Shown here in pieces: positions 9,644-21,396 of a stretch of DNA of 64,000 nt. This DNA is from Mycolicibacterium hodleri (GTDB lineage: Bacteria; Actinomycetota; Actinomycetes; Mycobacteriales; Mycobacteriaceae), in assembly GCF_025822245.1 (NCBI RefSeq), contig NZ_JACKTL010000026.1, positions 367,296 through 431,295 on the forward strand. The letters run 5' to 3'. Within the stretch, counting starts at the first letter, position 1. Every line of letters begins with the position of its first letter. The translations under genes and the position numbers were made by a program. Under the pieces are notes generated by a model that was given only the letters and a program-made list of their open reading frames with translations, was not told the origin of the DNA and made no database searches.

Positions 9644-9667
9644 GGGGCACCCGGGATCGGGTGCCCC
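9644..9667. terminator. Bidirectional intrinsic terminator
   Basis: A perfect 10-bp stem (GGGGCACCCG / CGGGTGCCCC) with a four-base loop GGAT. On the plus strand it is followed by TTCTT, and on the minus strand by AAGAAG. It sits between two convergent genes, 19 bp after the secreted-peptide stop and 4 bp from the esterase stop, so it can serve both. Confidence 0.8.
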
Positions 9668-9671
9668 TTCT

Positions 9672-10802
9672 TCATGCGTCGAGTGCCTCGTAGACGAGTT
9701 CCAAATAGCGCCGCGTGCGGTCGGATCCGACGAGGTCGGAGGCCATGCGGTTCATCGTGTAGGCGATCGTGGTTCGCCGGTGCAGGTCCATCACGACCAG
9801 GGAGCCGCCCCACCCGCCCCAGAAGCAGGTCCGTTCGGTCTTGAGGTAGGGCAGGAACTCCGGGGTGGGCAGAGCCATTCCCAGCCCCCACTGCACGGGG
9901 GAGCCCAGCACCAGATCGGGCCCCGACGCCTGGACGTCGAAGATGCGGTCGATCGTCGCCGGTGTGAGCAGGGTCACGCCGTTGGCCTTGCCGCCCAGCG
10001 CAATTGGTGACAGCGCCCGAACGAGCCCGCGCGCGTTGGAGTGACCGTTGCAGGCGGCGACCTCCGCACGCCGCCAGGCCCTGGTGTTGGCGGGCTCGGC
10101 CGCGGCCGGGGGAGCGGCGAACACCTTGCGCATGGGGTCGTCCTGCGGAAGTGTCGGCAGCCGAATCGGCGGAGGAGTGATCAGCTCGGCGACGCGGTGG
10201 TCGTCGGCGGCCCGAGCACCGATCTGAACGTCGGCTCCCAGCGGCTCGGCGATCTCGCGGCGGACGAAGTCCGTCAGGCTGGTCCCGGTGATGCGGCGGA
10301 CGATCTCGCCGACCAGTTGTCCGTAGTTCTGGGCGTGGTAGCCGGCCTGGGTGCCCGGCGTCCACCAGGGGGCCTGTCGGGCCAGGCGGGCGACGGCCGC
10401 GTCTCGGTCGTACATCTCCTCCTGGGTGAACGGCTCGTTCCAGCCGGCGACGCCGGAGGTGTGCGACAGCACGTGTCGAACCTTGACGTCCTGCTTGCCG
10501 TTGGCCGCGAACTCCGGCCAGTACCGCGCGACGGGTGCGTCGAGGTCGAGCAGTCCGCGGTCGACGAGGATCAGCGCCGCCAGGACGCACACCGGTTTGG
10601 TGGACGACCACACGGTGAGAATGGTGTCCTCGGCCCATTCGGTGGATCGAGCGCCGTCGGCGTACCCGCCCCAGACGTCGAGCACGCTGACGCCGTCGAC
10701 GTCGACCGCCAGCGCCGCTCCCACTTCGTCACCGTTGACGAGCTCGTCCTCCAGGGCCTTGACGAGGTCGGTGAATCGCGGATCGTAATGGCCGTGGACC
10801 AT
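9672..10802 (-). CDS. Serine hydrolase/esterase, class C beta-lactamase fold
   Basis: Penicillin-binding-protein-like serine esterase (family VIII lipase/esterase type), 376 residues, probably cytoplasmic because no signal peptide is seen. The active-site S-x-x-K is SSTK at 66-69. The second motif tyrosine is Y155 in GYHAQNYG, which is the esterase form rather than the YSN of true beta-lactamases. The third motif region is GWGGS near residue 330. The start has a good Shine-Dalgarno (GAGGGAGA). Mycobacterial relatives include the LipE/LipD-type esterases. It is convergent with the secreted-peptide gene. Confidence 0.88.
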   Translation of the reverse strand: MVHGHYDPRFTDLVKALEDELVNGDEVGAALAVDVDGVSVLDVWGGYADGARSTEWAEDTILTVWSSTKPVCVLAALILVDRGLLDLDAPVARYWPEFAANGKQDVKVRHVLSHTSGVAGWNEPFTQEEMYDRDAAVARLARQAPWWTPGTQAGYHAQNYGQLVGEIVRRITGTSLTDFVRREIAEPLGADVQIGARAADDHRVAELITPPPIRLPTLPQDDPMRKVFAAPPAAAEPANTRAWRRAEVAACNGHSNARGLVRALSPIALGGKANGVTLLTPATIDRIFDVQASGPDLVLGSPVQWGLGMALPTPEFLPYLKTERTCFWGGWGGSLVVMDLHRRTTIAYTMNRMASDLVGSDRTRRYLELVYEALDA

Positions 10803-10884
10803 GGTTTCTCCCTCTCGACGTGCGTTCCAACCCCTGGGGGTGAACGCCGTCGAGCGGCGATTGATTACGTCGTCGGCGTCCCCG

Positions 10885-13142
<2,258 letters not shown>

Positions 13143-13159
13143 TTACCCCTTCGGACAAT

Positions 13160-13166
13160 TACGATA
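13160..13166. promoter_or_regulatory. Overlapping divergent -10 elements
   Basis: Between the kinase-like gene and the TetR gene only about 30-40 bp are available. TACGAT on the plus strand (13160-13165) and TATCGT on the minus strand (13161-13166) both fit the mycobacterial TANNNT -10 pattern and overlap. Shared control by the TetR protein is the natural reading. No good -35 is seen on either strand. Confidence 0.4.
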
Positions 13167-13180
13167 CGGTGAGTAGCGTT

Positions 13181-13783
13181 ATGAAAGCAGACGCGGGTGA
13201 CGTTGTCGAGACCCCGAACGTGGGTCGCCCACGCGACCCTCGCATTGACGCTGCCATATTGGGGGCGACGGCGGACCTGCTCGTCGAAATCGGGTACGCA
13301 AATCTCACGATGGCCGCGGTCGCCGAGCGTGCCGGCACCACCAAGACCGCGCTGTACCGCCGGTGGTCCAGCAAGGCCGAATTGATCCACGAGGCGGCGT
13401 TTCCGGTGGCACCCACTGCGCTGAGTGCCCCCGAGGGCGACATCGTCGCCGACGTGCTGGCCATGGTCGCCGCCGCCCGCGACGTGTTCACCAGTCCGGT
13501 GGTCCGGGCCGCGCTGCCGGGCCTCGTCGCCGACATGGCCGACGACGCCGACCTGCACGCGCGGGTGATGAGCCGGTTCGTCGGGCTCTTCGGCGTCGTC
13601 CGGGAACGGCTGGACCACGCCGTCGCCCGAGGCGAGGTGCACGCCGACGTCGACCCCGAGCGTCTGATCGAAATCATCGGTGGCGCAACGCTTCTGCGGC
13701 TACTCCTCGATCCCGGCGGGTCGCTGGACGACGCCTGGGTTGAGCAGACCGCCGCGATCGTCTGCCACGGCGTGAAGGCCTAG
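13181..13783 (+). CDS. TetR-family regulator
   Basis: Ligand-responsive repressor, 200 residues. The N-terminal helix-turn-helix runs from RIDAAILGATADLLVEIGY to the recognition helix ending TTKTALYRRW. The C-terminal domain is the TetR_C type with IIGGATLLRLLL. A GTG four codons upstream (13169) is in frame, but it lies only three bases after the best -10 box, so the ATG used here is more likely. It is divergent from the kinase-like/unknown-function gene pair and is the obvious candidate to control it. Confidence 0.88.
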   Translation: MKADAGDVVETPNVGRPRDPRIDAAILGATADLLVEIGYANLTMAAVAERAGTTKTALYRRWSSKAELIHEAAFPVAPTALSAPEGDIVADVLAMVAAARDVFTSPVVRAALPGLVADMADDADLHARVMSRFVGLFGVVRERLDHAVARGEVHADVDPERLIEIIGGATLLRLLLDPGGSLDDAWVEQTAAIVCHGVKA

Positions 13784-13938
13784 CTAGGCGTTCGACGACG
13801 CCGGGTCTGACGAGTTCAACGTTGCGACGACGTCGTCGTGGTCACCGCCGCCGCCGAGCTGGTCGCAGGGGCGCGAAACCCCTGAGTTCACTCCCGTCGA
13901 CCGACGGCTCGACGGGTCGAACCAGTACCGTTGACGTC

Positions 13939-14280
13939 ATGTACGTGCAGCTGACCCTGAACGACGAAGACGGGGTACCCGAGGTGTACTCCACGCCGCC
14001 GTGGACCGACGACGCCGATGGGCGAGCGGAGACCGCCAGAGTGGTCGTCGACCCCGTGGGGCGGCCCGACGGCGACCGGGCCGGGGTCCTGCTGACGATG
14101 ACGATCGGTGAAGCCCTGGTGTTGGGCCGCCGCATCACCGAGATCGCCGAGCGCGCGGCGGAGGGTCAGTTCAGCCAACGCGGCACCCAGTGGCGCAGGG
14201 AAGTTCAGGACCGCAAGCGGCGCGAGGCGTGGAACGTGCTGATGGCCGGGTCCGACGACGACTCCCCGGCGGGCACCTAG
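13939..14280 (+). CDS. Conserved hypothetical protein
   Basis: A 113-residue acidic protein with no known domain. It starts MYVQLTLNDEDG, contains predicted strands with ARVVVDP and VLLTMTIGEALVLGRR, then an amphipathic helix and a charged tail ending GSDDDSPAGT. No signal peptide or membrane segment is seen. The frame extends upstream, but that part is Arg-rich and not protein-like. Its stop codon overlaps the stop of the convergent VOC gene by three bases. Small proteins of this size with similar N-termini occur in mycobacteria; function unknown. Confidence 0.65.
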   Translation: MYVQLTLNDEDGVPEVYSTPPWTDDADGRAETARVVVDPVGRPDGDRAGVLLTMTIGEALVLGRRITEIAERAAEGQFSQRGTQWRREVQDRKRREAWNVLMAGSDDDSPAGT

Positions 14281-14681
14281 CCCTCGGCGGGCGGTGCGAA
14301 GAACTCCAGGGCGGACCCGTCGGGGTCTCGGAAGCTCAGCCCGGAGCCATAGGGGGCGTCGACGATGCCACCGTGCTCGACTCCCAATTCGTCCAGGCGC
14401 GTCACCCACTCCTCCAGTTCGGCCCGAGATCCGCAGGCGAACGCCACGTGGTCGAGGCCGACGCGGAACTCGCTGAACGAGTCCGCCGGGGCGGCCTGGG
14501 TGTGCTGATGGATGCCCAGCAGCGTGTCGTCCGGAAGCGCCCAGACGACGTGCCGGTAGCCGGCGTCGGTGTCCTCGTCGATCAGGGGGTCGACGCCGAT
14601 GAGCTGGCGGTACCACGGTGCGCTGACCGCGAGGTCCCGCACGGTGAGTGCGACGTGGGTGAGGGCTGGAAAGGTTGGCAC
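14277..14681 (-). CDS. VOC (glyoxalase/bleomycin resistance) family protein
   Basis: A 134-residue single-module vicinal-oxygen-chelate protein. The first beta-alpha unit is ALTHVALTVRDLAVSAPWY with a metal-binding His near residue 9. The second module begins GLDHVAFAC, and the end PDGSALEFFAPP gives the C-terminal metal-ligand glutamate. These proteins bind a divalent metal and act as isomerases, dioxygenases or drug binders. The GTG start has a strong GAAGGAGG seven bases upstream. It lies about 60 bp downstream of nuoN, on the same strand, with two palindromes between them. Confidence 0.85.
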   Translation of the reverse strand: MPTFPALTHVALTVRDLAVSAPWYRQLIGVDPLIDEDTDAGYRHVVWALPDDTLLGIHQHTQAAPADSFSEFRVGLDHVAFACGSRAELEEWVTRLDELGVEHGGIVDAPYGSGLSFRDPDGSALEFFAPPAEG

Positions 14682-14694
14682 GCGAATTCCTCCT

Positions 14695-14723
14695 TCGACG
14701 GATCCGTCGATCGTGACACGATC
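14695..14723. repeat. Two overlapping palindromes between nuoN and the VOC gene
   Basis: TCGACGGATCCGTCGA (14695-14710) is a perfect 16-bp palindrome. GATCGTG-A-CACGATC (14709-14723) is a second perfect one that shares two bases with it. With no loop they are poor terminators; they look more like protein-binding sites or a cruciform. They end a few bases upstream of the VOC Shine-Dalgarno. Confidence 0.6.
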
Positions 14724-14743
14724 CGGCGGGCTGGCCGGTTCAC

Positions 14744-16312
14744 TTAGCCGACGAAGTGGTTCGCGCTGTTCACCAGGTCGAGGATCGGTTGTGGCAGCGC
14801 GCCGAGCGCCAAGGTGATGGCGGCACTCAGGGTCACGGTCGCCATGCTCAGCGCGCTGGGCACCACCACCGTGGGGCCGTCCTCGGGCGGGTCGGTGAAG
14901 AACAGCAGCACGATCACGCGGACGTAGAAATAGGCCGCCACGGCACTGGCGCAGACGCCGACGATCACCAGCGGCGCCGCACCGCCCTCGGCGGCCGCCT
15001 TGAACACCGCGAACTTGCTGACGAAGCCACTGGTCAACGGGATGCCCGCGAACGCGAGCAGGAAGAGCGAGAACACGACGCCCACCAGGGGATGACGGCG
15101 GCCCAGCCCCGCCCACCGCAGCATGTTGGTCTCCTCCTCGCCCGCGGCGTTGCGGACGACGCTGACCACCGCGAAGGCGCCCAGCGTGCTGAACCCGTAG
15201 GCGAACAGGTAGAACAGCGTCGCGGAGACGCCGCTGTCGGTCAGGGCGATGACGCCGGTGAGGATGAACCCGGCGTGGGCGACCGACGAATAGGCCAGCA
15301 TCCGCTTGACGTCGCTCTGGGACACCGCGGTCACCGTGCCCACCACCATCGTCAGGATGGCGACGCCCCACATGAGTGGGCGCCAGTCGGCCCGAAAGTC
15401 GGGTAGCGCCACGTAGAAGATGCGCAGCATGGCCCCGAATGCGGCGATCTTGGTGGCTGCCGCCATGAAGGCCGTGACGGGCGTCGGTGCGCCCTGGTAG
15501 ACGTCGGGAATCCACGAATGAAACGGCACTGCACCGACTTTGAAGAGCACGCCGACCGACAGCAGGCCGATGCCGACCAACGCCATGCCGGTGTCAGCCG
15601 AGGTCTGTTCGCGAATGCCGGTGAGGCTCAGGGAGCCGGAGTAACCGTACAACAGGGCGATCCCGTACAGGAAGAACGCCGACGAGAACGCACCGAGCAG
15701 GAAGTACTTGAGCGCCGCCTCCTGTGACAACAGTCGCCGGCGCCGGGCCAGGCCACACATCAGGTACAGCGGCAACGAGAAGACTTCCAGCGCAACGAAC
15801 ATGGTCAGCAGGTCGTCGGAGGAGCCGAACAGCATCATGCCGCCGAGCGCGAACATGGTCAGCGGGAAGACCTCGGTCTGGGCGAGGCCGGCCTTGGTGG
15901 CGAGCCTCTCGGCGACGCTGCCCGGCACGGCCGACGCCATCGGGGTGAACGCGTCGAGACCACCGGCGCCTTCGTCGACGCCCACCTCCGAGGCGATGCG
16001 CCGCTCCGCGATCAGCAACGTTCCGAGGATCCCGACCGTCAACAGCGTGCCCTGCAGGAACAGGGCCGGCCGGTCGACGGCGACCGCGCCCATCACCGCG
16101 GTCCGGCCCACCGACGAGCCAAGCCCCGCCCATTGGACGACGACGGCGACGAGGGCGGCGACCTGACCGCCGATCGCCAACGCCAGCTGCACCGGATAGC
16201 GCGCGGCCCGGGGCAGGAACGCCTCGACCAGGACGCCGAGCACGGCGACGCCCAGCACGATCAACATCGGTGAGACGAGGCCGTATTCGACCGTGGGCGG
16301 GGTGATCGTCAC
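14744..16312 (-). CDS. nuoN: NADH-quinone oxidoreductase subunit N
   Basis: Proton-pumping membrane subunit of complex I, antiporter-like, 522 residues with about 14 hydrophobic helices. The conserved proton-channel elements are visible: a glutamate in a membrane helix at MFVALEVFSLPLYL, the lysine in GVLFKVGAVPFHSWIPDVYQGAPTP, and a lysine in the broken helix GFVSKFAVF. The GTG start overlaps the nuoM stop (GTGA). It is the last gene of the operon. The frame stays open far upstream through nuoM, but that is only the offset reading of nuoM. Confidence 0.96.
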   Translation of the reverse strand: MTITPPTVEYGLVSPMLIVLGVAVLGVLVEAFLPRAARYPVQLALAIGGQVAALVAVVVQWAGLGSSVGRTAVMGAVAVDRPALFLQGTLLTVGILGTLLIAERRIASEVGVDEGAGGLDAFTPMASAVPGSVAERLATKAGLAQTEVFPLTMFALGGMMLFGSSDDLLTMFVALEVFSLPLYLMCGLARRRRLLSQEAALKYFLLGAFSSAFFLYGIALLYGYSGSLSLTGIREQTSADTGMALVGIGLLSVGVLFKVGAVPFHSWIPDVYQGAPTPVTAFMAAATKIAAFGAMLRIFYVALPDFRADWRPLMWGVAILTMVVGTVTAVSQSDVKRMLAYSSVAHAGFILTGVIALTDSGVSATLFYLFAYGFSTLGAFAVVSVVRNAAGEEETNMLRWAGLGRRHPLVGVVFSLFLLAFAGIPLTSGFVSKFAVFKAAAEGGAAPLVIVGVCASAVAAYFYVRVIVLLFFTDPPEDGPTVVVPSALSMATVTLSAAITLALGALPQPILDLVNSANHFVG

Positions 16313-17868
16313 TTGGCGGGTCTCCCTTCGGCAACGCGCGGTGCCGGGTCTTGCTGGCCGATCGTCGTCAGCGTGTGGCCGACGGCGGGGTCGACGACGT
16401 CGAGGACCGGTTTGGGATAGACGCCGAGCACCAGCAGAAGGGCGATCAACGGGGCGACCACGAGGATCTCCCGCGGCACCAGGTCTCGCAGCTTCTCGTT
16501 GTCCACCCCGACCGGCCCGGTCATCATCCGCTGGTACATCCACAGGATGTAGATCGCAGAGAGCACCAACGCCGACGACGCGAAGACCGCCAGGGCGGGG
16601 TACGTGGTGAACGTGCCGATCAGCACCAGGAATTCGCTGATGAACGGCGCGAGCCCCGGCAGCGACAGGGTCGCCAACCCGGCGACGAGGAACGTACCGG
16701 CCAGCACGGGCGCCACCTTCTGCACCCCGCCGAAGGACGCGATGGCCCGGCTTCCCCTGCGCGACACCAGGAATCCGGCGACGAGGAACAGTGCCGCCGT
16801 CGAGATGCCGTGGTTGACCATGTAGAGCGTCGACCCGGATTGGCCCTGCGACGTCATCACGAAGATGCCGAGGATGATGAAGCCGAAGTGCGAGATCGAC
16901 GTGTAGGAGATCAAGCGCATCACGTCGGTCTGCCCGATCGCGACGACTGCGCCGTAGACGATGCCGATGACCGCCAGCGTGATGATCAACGGCCGGAACG
17001 TGATCGACGCGTCCGGGAACAACTGCAGGCAGTAGCGCAACATGCCGAACGTGCCGACCTTGTCGACGACGGCCATCATCAACACCGCCGTGGCGGGCGT
17101 GGACTCCACGGCTGCGTCGGGCAGCCAGCGGTGGAACGGCCACAGCGGCGCCTTGACGGCGAAGGCGAACATGAACCCACCGAACAGGGCGTTGAGCACT
17201 GCGGGGTCGACGTTCAACGACCCGTCGGCGACGGCGGTGACGATCGCCCGGAAGTCGAAGGTGCCCGCGGCGAAGGCGTCGCTCTTGGCCGTCGCGACGT
17301 ACAACCCGATGACCGCCGCGAGCATGATGAGCCCACCGAACAGGTTGTACAGCAGGAACTTCACCGCGGCCTTCGACCGACCCTCGCCCCCGCCGAAACC
17401 GCCGATGAGGAAGTACATCGGGATCAGCATGGCTTCGAAGAAGACGTAGAACAGCAGGACGTCCAGCGCCGTCAGCGAGATCAGCACCATGCCCTCGACG
17501 GCGAGGATCAGCGCCAGGTAGGCGTGCGCGGACCTGCCGTGATCGCTCGCGTCGTTCCAGCCGGCGACCATCAGGAGCGGAACCAGGACGGCGGTGAGCA
17601 CTACCAGCGCCAGCGCGATGCCGTCGAGCCCCAGGATGTACCCCGTGCCGAAGGACGGAATCCAGGCGTGGTCCTCGACGAACTGATACTGCGGGCCCGT
17701 CGGGTCGAACGTCACGGCCAGCAGTACCGCGATCGCCAGCACGACCAGCGACAGCGCCAGTGCCAGGTACTTGGCGAGATGTCGTGCGGCCGAGGGCAAC
17801 AGGATGACCACGCCCGCGCCGAACATGGGCACGGCCCACAGCACCGACAGCCACGGCATGCCGCTCAC
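16309..17868 (-). CDS. nuoM: NADH-quinone oxidoreductase subunit M
   Basis: Second antiporter-like proton-pumping subunit of complex I, 519 residues. The membrane glutamate is in [21 protein letters not shown], and the channel lysine in [38 protein letters not shown] is the NuoM/NuoL-type helix pair. The GTG start overlaps the nuoL stop (GTGA); an internal ATG at codon 4 is an alternative. Its stop overlaps the nuoN start, so the distal membrane arm genes L-M-N are strictly coupled. Confidence 0.96.
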   Translation of the reverse strand: MSGMPWLSVLWAVPMFGAGVVILLPSAARHLAKYLALALSLVVLAIAVLLAVTFDPTGPQYQFVEDHAWIPSFGTGYILGLDGIALALVVLTAVLVPLLMVAGWNDASDHGRSAHAYLALILAVEGMVLISLTALDVLLFYVFFEAMLIPMYFLIGGFGGGEGRSKAAVKFLLYNLFGGLIMLAAVIGLYVATAKSDAFAAGTFDFRAIVTAVADGSLNVDPAVLNALFGGFMFAFAVKAPLWPFHRWLPDAAVESTPATAVLMMAVVDKVGTFGMLRYCLQLFPDASITFRPLIITLAVIGIVYGAVVAIGQTDVMRLISYTSISHFGFIILGIFVMTSQGQSGSTLYMVNHGISTAALFLVAGFLVSRRGSRAIASFGGVQKVAPVLAGTFLVAGLATLSLPGLAPFISEFLVLIGTFTTYPALAVFASSALVLSAIYILWMYQRMMTGPVGVDNEKLRDLVPREILVVAPLIALLLVLGVYPKPVLDVVDPAVGHTLTTIGQQDPAPRVAEGRPAK

Positions 17869-19781
17869 CAGACCCTCACCGCCAGAATCGCGGCGATGAC
17901 CAGGACGGCACCGCCGAGCATGGACAGGGCATAGGAGCGGGCAAAGCCGGTCTGCACCTGCCGCAAGCGCTGCGAGGCGCCGCCGACGAGTGTGCCGAGG
18001 CCGCGGGACACGGCGTCGATGCCCTCGTCGTCGATCTCGACCAGCCCCCTGGTCATCGTCTGACCGCCGCGCATCAGCACGTCCTCGTTGAACGCGTCAC
18101 CGTAGAGGTCCCGGCGGGCGGCGACGGTCAGCGCGGAGACGTTCTCCGGGGCGACCTCCGGGATCGCGCGCGTGGCGTAGTTGCGGTAGGCGACCGCGAC
18201 GCCGACGGCCACGACGGCCAGGGTCACGGTGGTCATCAGCCACACGGGGATGACGTGCGCCGCCTCCTCGTGGGCTCCGACGACGGGCTCCAACCAGTGC
18301 TCGAGGGTCCCGCCGATCGCCAAGAGTGCTCCGGCGCCGATCGATCCGATCGCGAGCACGACCATCGGAACGGTCATCGAGAGTGGAGACTCGTGGGGGT
18401 GCGGCTCCGTCATTTCCCCCGTCGCTTCGCTCGCCCTTGCCTTCCAGCGCTTCTCCCCGAAGAACGTCATCAGCATCACCCTGGTCATGTAGAAGGCCGT
18501 GATGCCGGCGCCGAGCAGCGCCGCCCCGCCGAGCAGGATGCCCTTGACACCGCCTGCGGCGAAGGCTGTTTCGATGATGGCGTCCTTGGAGAAGAAGCCC
18601 GCGAACGGCGGCACGCCGATGATCGCCAGGTAGCCGAGGCCGAAGGTGACGAACGTGATCGGCATGAACGTGCGCAGGCCGCCGTACCGTCGCATGTCGG
18701 TCTCGTCGTCCATGCCGTGCATCACCGAACCGGCGCCAAGGAAGAGCCCGGCCTTGAAGAATCCGTGGGTCAGCAGGTGCATGATCGCGATCGCGTAGCC
18801 GGCCGGTCCGAGGCCCGCGGCGAGCACCATGTAGCCGATCTGACTCATCGTGGACGCCGCGAGCGCCTTCTTGATGTCGTCCTTCGCGCACCCGATCACG
18901 GCGCCGAACAACAGGGTGACCGCGCCGACGATCACCACGCCCAGGCGGGCGTCGGGGGCCAGGTCGTAGATCGGCCCGGACCGCACGATCAGGTACACCC
19001 CCGCGGTGACCATCGTCGCCGCGTGGATGAGCGCCGACACCGGGGTGGGACCCTCCATTGCGTCCCCGAGCCACGACTGCAACGGCACCTGCGCGGACTT
19101 GCCGCAGGCGGCCAGCAGAAGCAGCAGACCGACGGCCGTCACCGCTCCCCGAGACATCTCGCCGGCCGCCCCGAAGACGCCCTCGTAGGAGATGGTGCCC
19201 ACTTCGGTGAACATCAGCATCAGGGCCAGCGCCAGGCCGACGTCACCGACCCGGTTGACGACGAACGCCTTCTTGGCGGCCGTGGCTGCCGACGGCTTGT
19301 GCTGCCAGAAGCCGATGAGCAGATAGGACGCCAGACCGACGCCCTCCCACCCCATGTAGAGGCCGAGGTAGTTGTCGGCCAGCACCAGCAGAAGCATCGC
19401 CGCGACGAACAGGTTGAGGTAGGCGAAGAATCTCCTGCGCTCCGGGTCGTGAGCCATGTATCCCACGGAGTACAGGTGGATCAGCGAACCGACACCGGTG
19501 ATCAGCAGCACGAAACACACTGATAGCTGGTCGAGTTGAAGACCGAAGTCGACGCGCAGCTGGCCCACGGGTACCCAGGTGAAGAGGTGTTCGCGCACGC
19601 CGCGGTCCTCGGCCGGTGCGTTCACGAGGCCCACGAACAGCACGACGCCGACGACGAAGGACGCGATGACCGTCGCGCAACCCAGCAGATGACCCCACGC
19701 GTTGGTGGCCCTGCCACCCAGCAGCAGGGCCGCCGCACCGAGCAGCGGCAGCGCGATCAGCAACCACACCGGAAGAGTCAT
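17865..19781 (-). CDS. nuoL: NADH-quinone oxidoreductase subunit L
   Basis: Distal antiporter-like subunit of complex I, 638 residues, carrying the long lateral helix that runs along the membrane arm. Typical elements are [10 protein letters not shown], the glutamate in [22 protein letters not shown], the lysine in [34 protein letters not shown], and [15 protein letters not shown]. An unusual charged loop ([18 protein letters not shown]) between two membrane helices is encoded partly by a 19-bp sequence also found in an intergenic repeat at 43.8 kb. The ATG is six bases after the nuoK stop. Confidence 0.96.
   Translation of the reverse strand: MTLPVWLLIALPLLGAAALLLGGRATNAWGHLLGCATVIASFVVGVVLFVGLVNAPAEDRGVREHLFTWVPVGQLRVDFGLQLDQLSVCFVLLITGVGSLIHLYSVGYMAHDPERRRFFAYLNLFVAAMLLLVLADNYLGLYMGWEGVGLASYLLIGFWQHKPSAATAAKKAFVVNRVGDVGLALALMLMFTEVGTISYEGVFGAAGEMSRGAVTAVGLLLLLAACGKSAQVPLQSWLGDAMEGPTPVSALIHAATMVTAGVYLIVRSGPIYDLAPDARLGVVIVGAVTLLFGAVIGCAKDDIKKALAASTMSQIGYMVLAAGLGPAGYAIAIMHLLTHGFFKAGLFLGAGSVMHGMDDETDMRRYGGLRTFMPITFVTFGLGYLAIIGVPPFAGFFSKDAIIETAFAAGGVKGILLGGAALLGAGITAFYMTRVMLMTFFGEKRWKARASEATGEMTEPHPHESPLSMTVPMVVLAIGSIGAGALLAIGGTLEHWLEPVVGAHEEAAHVIPVWLMTTVTLAVVAVGVAVAYRNYATRAIPEVAPENVSALTVAARRDLYGDAFNEDVLMRGGQTMTRGLVEIDDEGIDAVSRGLGTLVGGASQRLRQVQTGFARSYALSMLGGAVLVIAAILAVRVW
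18414..18432 (-). repeat. Copy of a dispersed short repeat inside nuoL
   Basis: On the minus strand this reads GAGCGAAGCGACGGGGGAA. The same 19 bases occur at 43780-43798 in the gap between the AcuI-like gene and fadE23. Here they encode part of a polar loop of NuoL, so the repeat is tolerated in a coding frame. Confidence 0.55.
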
Positions 19782-19787
19782 GGGCGC

Positions 19788-20087
19788 CTAGTGCTTCAGC
19801 AGATTCGCGCCGTCGACCGAGGCGGACTGCCTGGCCCGGAAGATGGTCATGATGATCGCCAGCCCGACCACGACCTCACAGGCCGCGACGACCATCGTGA
19901 AGAACGCGACCACCTGTCCGTCGAGGTGACCGTGCATGCGGGAGAACGTCACGAAGGCCAGGTTCGCGGCGTTGAGCATCAGCTCGACGCACATGAACAT
20001 CACGATGGCGTTGCGGCGCAACAGCACTCCCGCCGCCCCGATGGTGAACAGCAACGCCGACAGGTACAGGTAGTTCGCCGGATTCAC
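19788..20087 (-). CDS. nuoK: NADH-quinone oxidoreductase subunit K
   Basis: Small hydrophobic complex I subunit of 99 residues with three membrane helices, part of the proton-transfer path near the quinone arm. The conserved buried glutamates are in [17 protein letters not shown] and in [13 protein letters not shown]. The GTG start overlaps the nuoJ stop (GTGA). Length and motifs are exactly those of the family. Confidence 0.95.
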   Translation of the reverse strand: MNPANYLYLSALLFTIGAAGVLLRRNAIVMFMCVELMLNAANLAFVTFSRMHGHLDGQVVAFFTMVVAACEVVVGLAIIMTIFRARQSASVDGANLLKH

Positions 20088-20845
20088 GAGGACGCTCCGT
20101 TCTTGGCGGCCATGGTGCGCGGTGGCAGGATGCCGCTGACCGAAGTCGCGGCGTCGGAACCGTCGGGGAGCCGCGCCGCCACGTCGACTGCGTTGTGCCT
20201 GGCGTAGACCCCGGGATTGGGCATCGGCGTCGCGTGGCCACCGGGAGCGAAGCGCTCGGTGGCGAGCTCGCGTTGGGTCTTGCGGCGGTCGATGCGCTCG
20301 CGGTGGGTCAAGACCATGGCGGCCAGGGTGGCGGTGATGAGCAGCGCGCTGGTCAGTTCGAACGCCCAGAGGTAGCGGACGAAGATCAGGGCGGCGAGGC
20401 CGTCGACGTTGCCGCCCGCATTCGCGTCGGCCAGCCCGGTGAAGCCGTTGACGGACACGTTGCCGATGCCGGCGATGAGCAGGATGCCGAACGCCGCGCC
20501 CGCCCCGATCGCGGCAAGGCGTTGGCCGCGAATGGTTTCCACCAGCGAGTCGGCGGAGTCCACCCCGATCAGCATCAGGACGAACAGGAACAGCATCATC
20601 ACCGCGCCGGTGTAGACGACGATCTGCACGACGCCGAGGAACAGTGCGTCCTGGGCGATGTACAGCATCGCCAGGACGATCATCGTGCACGCCAGGAAGA
20701 TCGCCGAATACACCGCCTTGGGTGCGGCGACCACGGCGACCGCCCCGAGGACGGCGAGCGTGCCCAGCACCCAGAAGGTCACGGCCTCCATCGTCGACGT
20801 GCGGTAGACGGCGTCGGCGGCGAGAATCACGAGTTCGTGTGTCAC
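20084..20845 (-). CDS. nuoJ: NADH-quinone oxidoreductase subunit J
   Basis: Membrane subunit of complex I near the E-channel, 253 residues. Five hydrophobic helices occupy roughly residues 20-190, including the pi-bulge helix [19 protein letters not shown] with its conserved Tyr and Gly. The C-terminal 60 residues form a polar cytoplasmic tail that E. coli NuoJ lacks. The GTG start overlaps the nuoI stop (GTGA). Confidence 0.95.
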   Translation of the reverse strand: MTHELVILAADAVYRTSTMEAVTFWVLGTLAVLGAVAVVAAPKAVYSAIFLACTMIVLAMLYIAQDALFLGVVQIVVYTGAVMMLFLFVLMLIGVDSADSLVETIRGQRLAAIGAGAAFGILLIAGIGNVSVNGFTGLADANAGGNVDGLAALIFVRYLWAFELTSALLITATLAAMVLTHRERIDRRKTQRELATERFAPGGHATPMPNPGVYARHNAVDVAARLPDGSDAATSVSGILPPRTMAAKNGASS

Positions 20846-21396
20846 AGTGCGGCTTTCTTCGCCGTCACGACGGGCATGCCGAGAGACGTGACGTTGCCCC
20901 GGTAGTAGTCCTCGTCGGTGCTCCCGGGCGCCATCGCGTGCGGCGGGGCCGTCATGCCCGGCTGCAGCGGCGCCAGCAGCTTGGCCTTGCCGTAGATCAG
21001 GTCCGAACGGTTGTCGTCGGCCATCTCGTATTCGTTGGTCATGGTCAACGCCCGGGTGGGGCAGGCCTCGATGCACAGGCCGCAGCCGATGCACCGAAGG
21101 TAGTTGATCTGGTACACCCGGCCGTAGCGCTCGCCGGGTGAGAAGCGTTCCGCCTCGGTGTTGTCGGCGCCCTCGACGAAGATCGCGTCGGCCGGGCACG
21201 CCCACGCGCAGAGCTCGCAGCCGATGCACTTCTCCAGACCGTCGTCGTACCGGTTCAGTTGGTGCCGCCCGTGATAGCGCTTGGCCGTCGGCCCGGGATT
21301 CTCGGGATACTGCTCGGTCACCGGTTTCTTGAACATCGTCGAGAAGGTGACGGCGAAGCCGGCGAGTGCGTCGACGATGTGTGGCCGCTTAGACAT
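20842..21396 (-). CDS. nuoI: NADH-quinone oxidoreductase subunit I
   Basis: Peripheral-arm ferredoxin-like subunit carrying clusters N6a and N6b, which pass electrons toward N2. Two [4Fe-4S] motifs are visible: C57-x2-C60-x2-C63-x3-C67-P and C102-x2-C105-x2-C108-x3-C112-P. It has 184 residues, with an N-terminal membrane-associated helix. The ATG lies eight bases inside the end of nuoH, the largest overlap in this operon. A longer open frame upstream is not used because it mirrors nuoH. Confidence 0.95.
   Translation of the reverse strand: MSKRPHIVDALAGFAVTFSTMFKKPVTEQYPENPGPTAKRYHGRHQLNRYDDGLEKCIGCELCAWACPADAIFVEGADNTEAERFSPGERYGRVYQINYLRCIGCGLCIEACPTRALTMTNEYEMADDNRSDLIYGKAKLLAPLQPGMTAPPHAMAPGSTDEDYYRGNVTSLGMPVVTAKKAAL

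Noticed and set aside
14744-17854. A 1036-residue frame covering nuoM and nuoN
   Set aside because: The first half is an offset reading of nuoM; nuoN begins at the GTG overlapping the nuoM stop.
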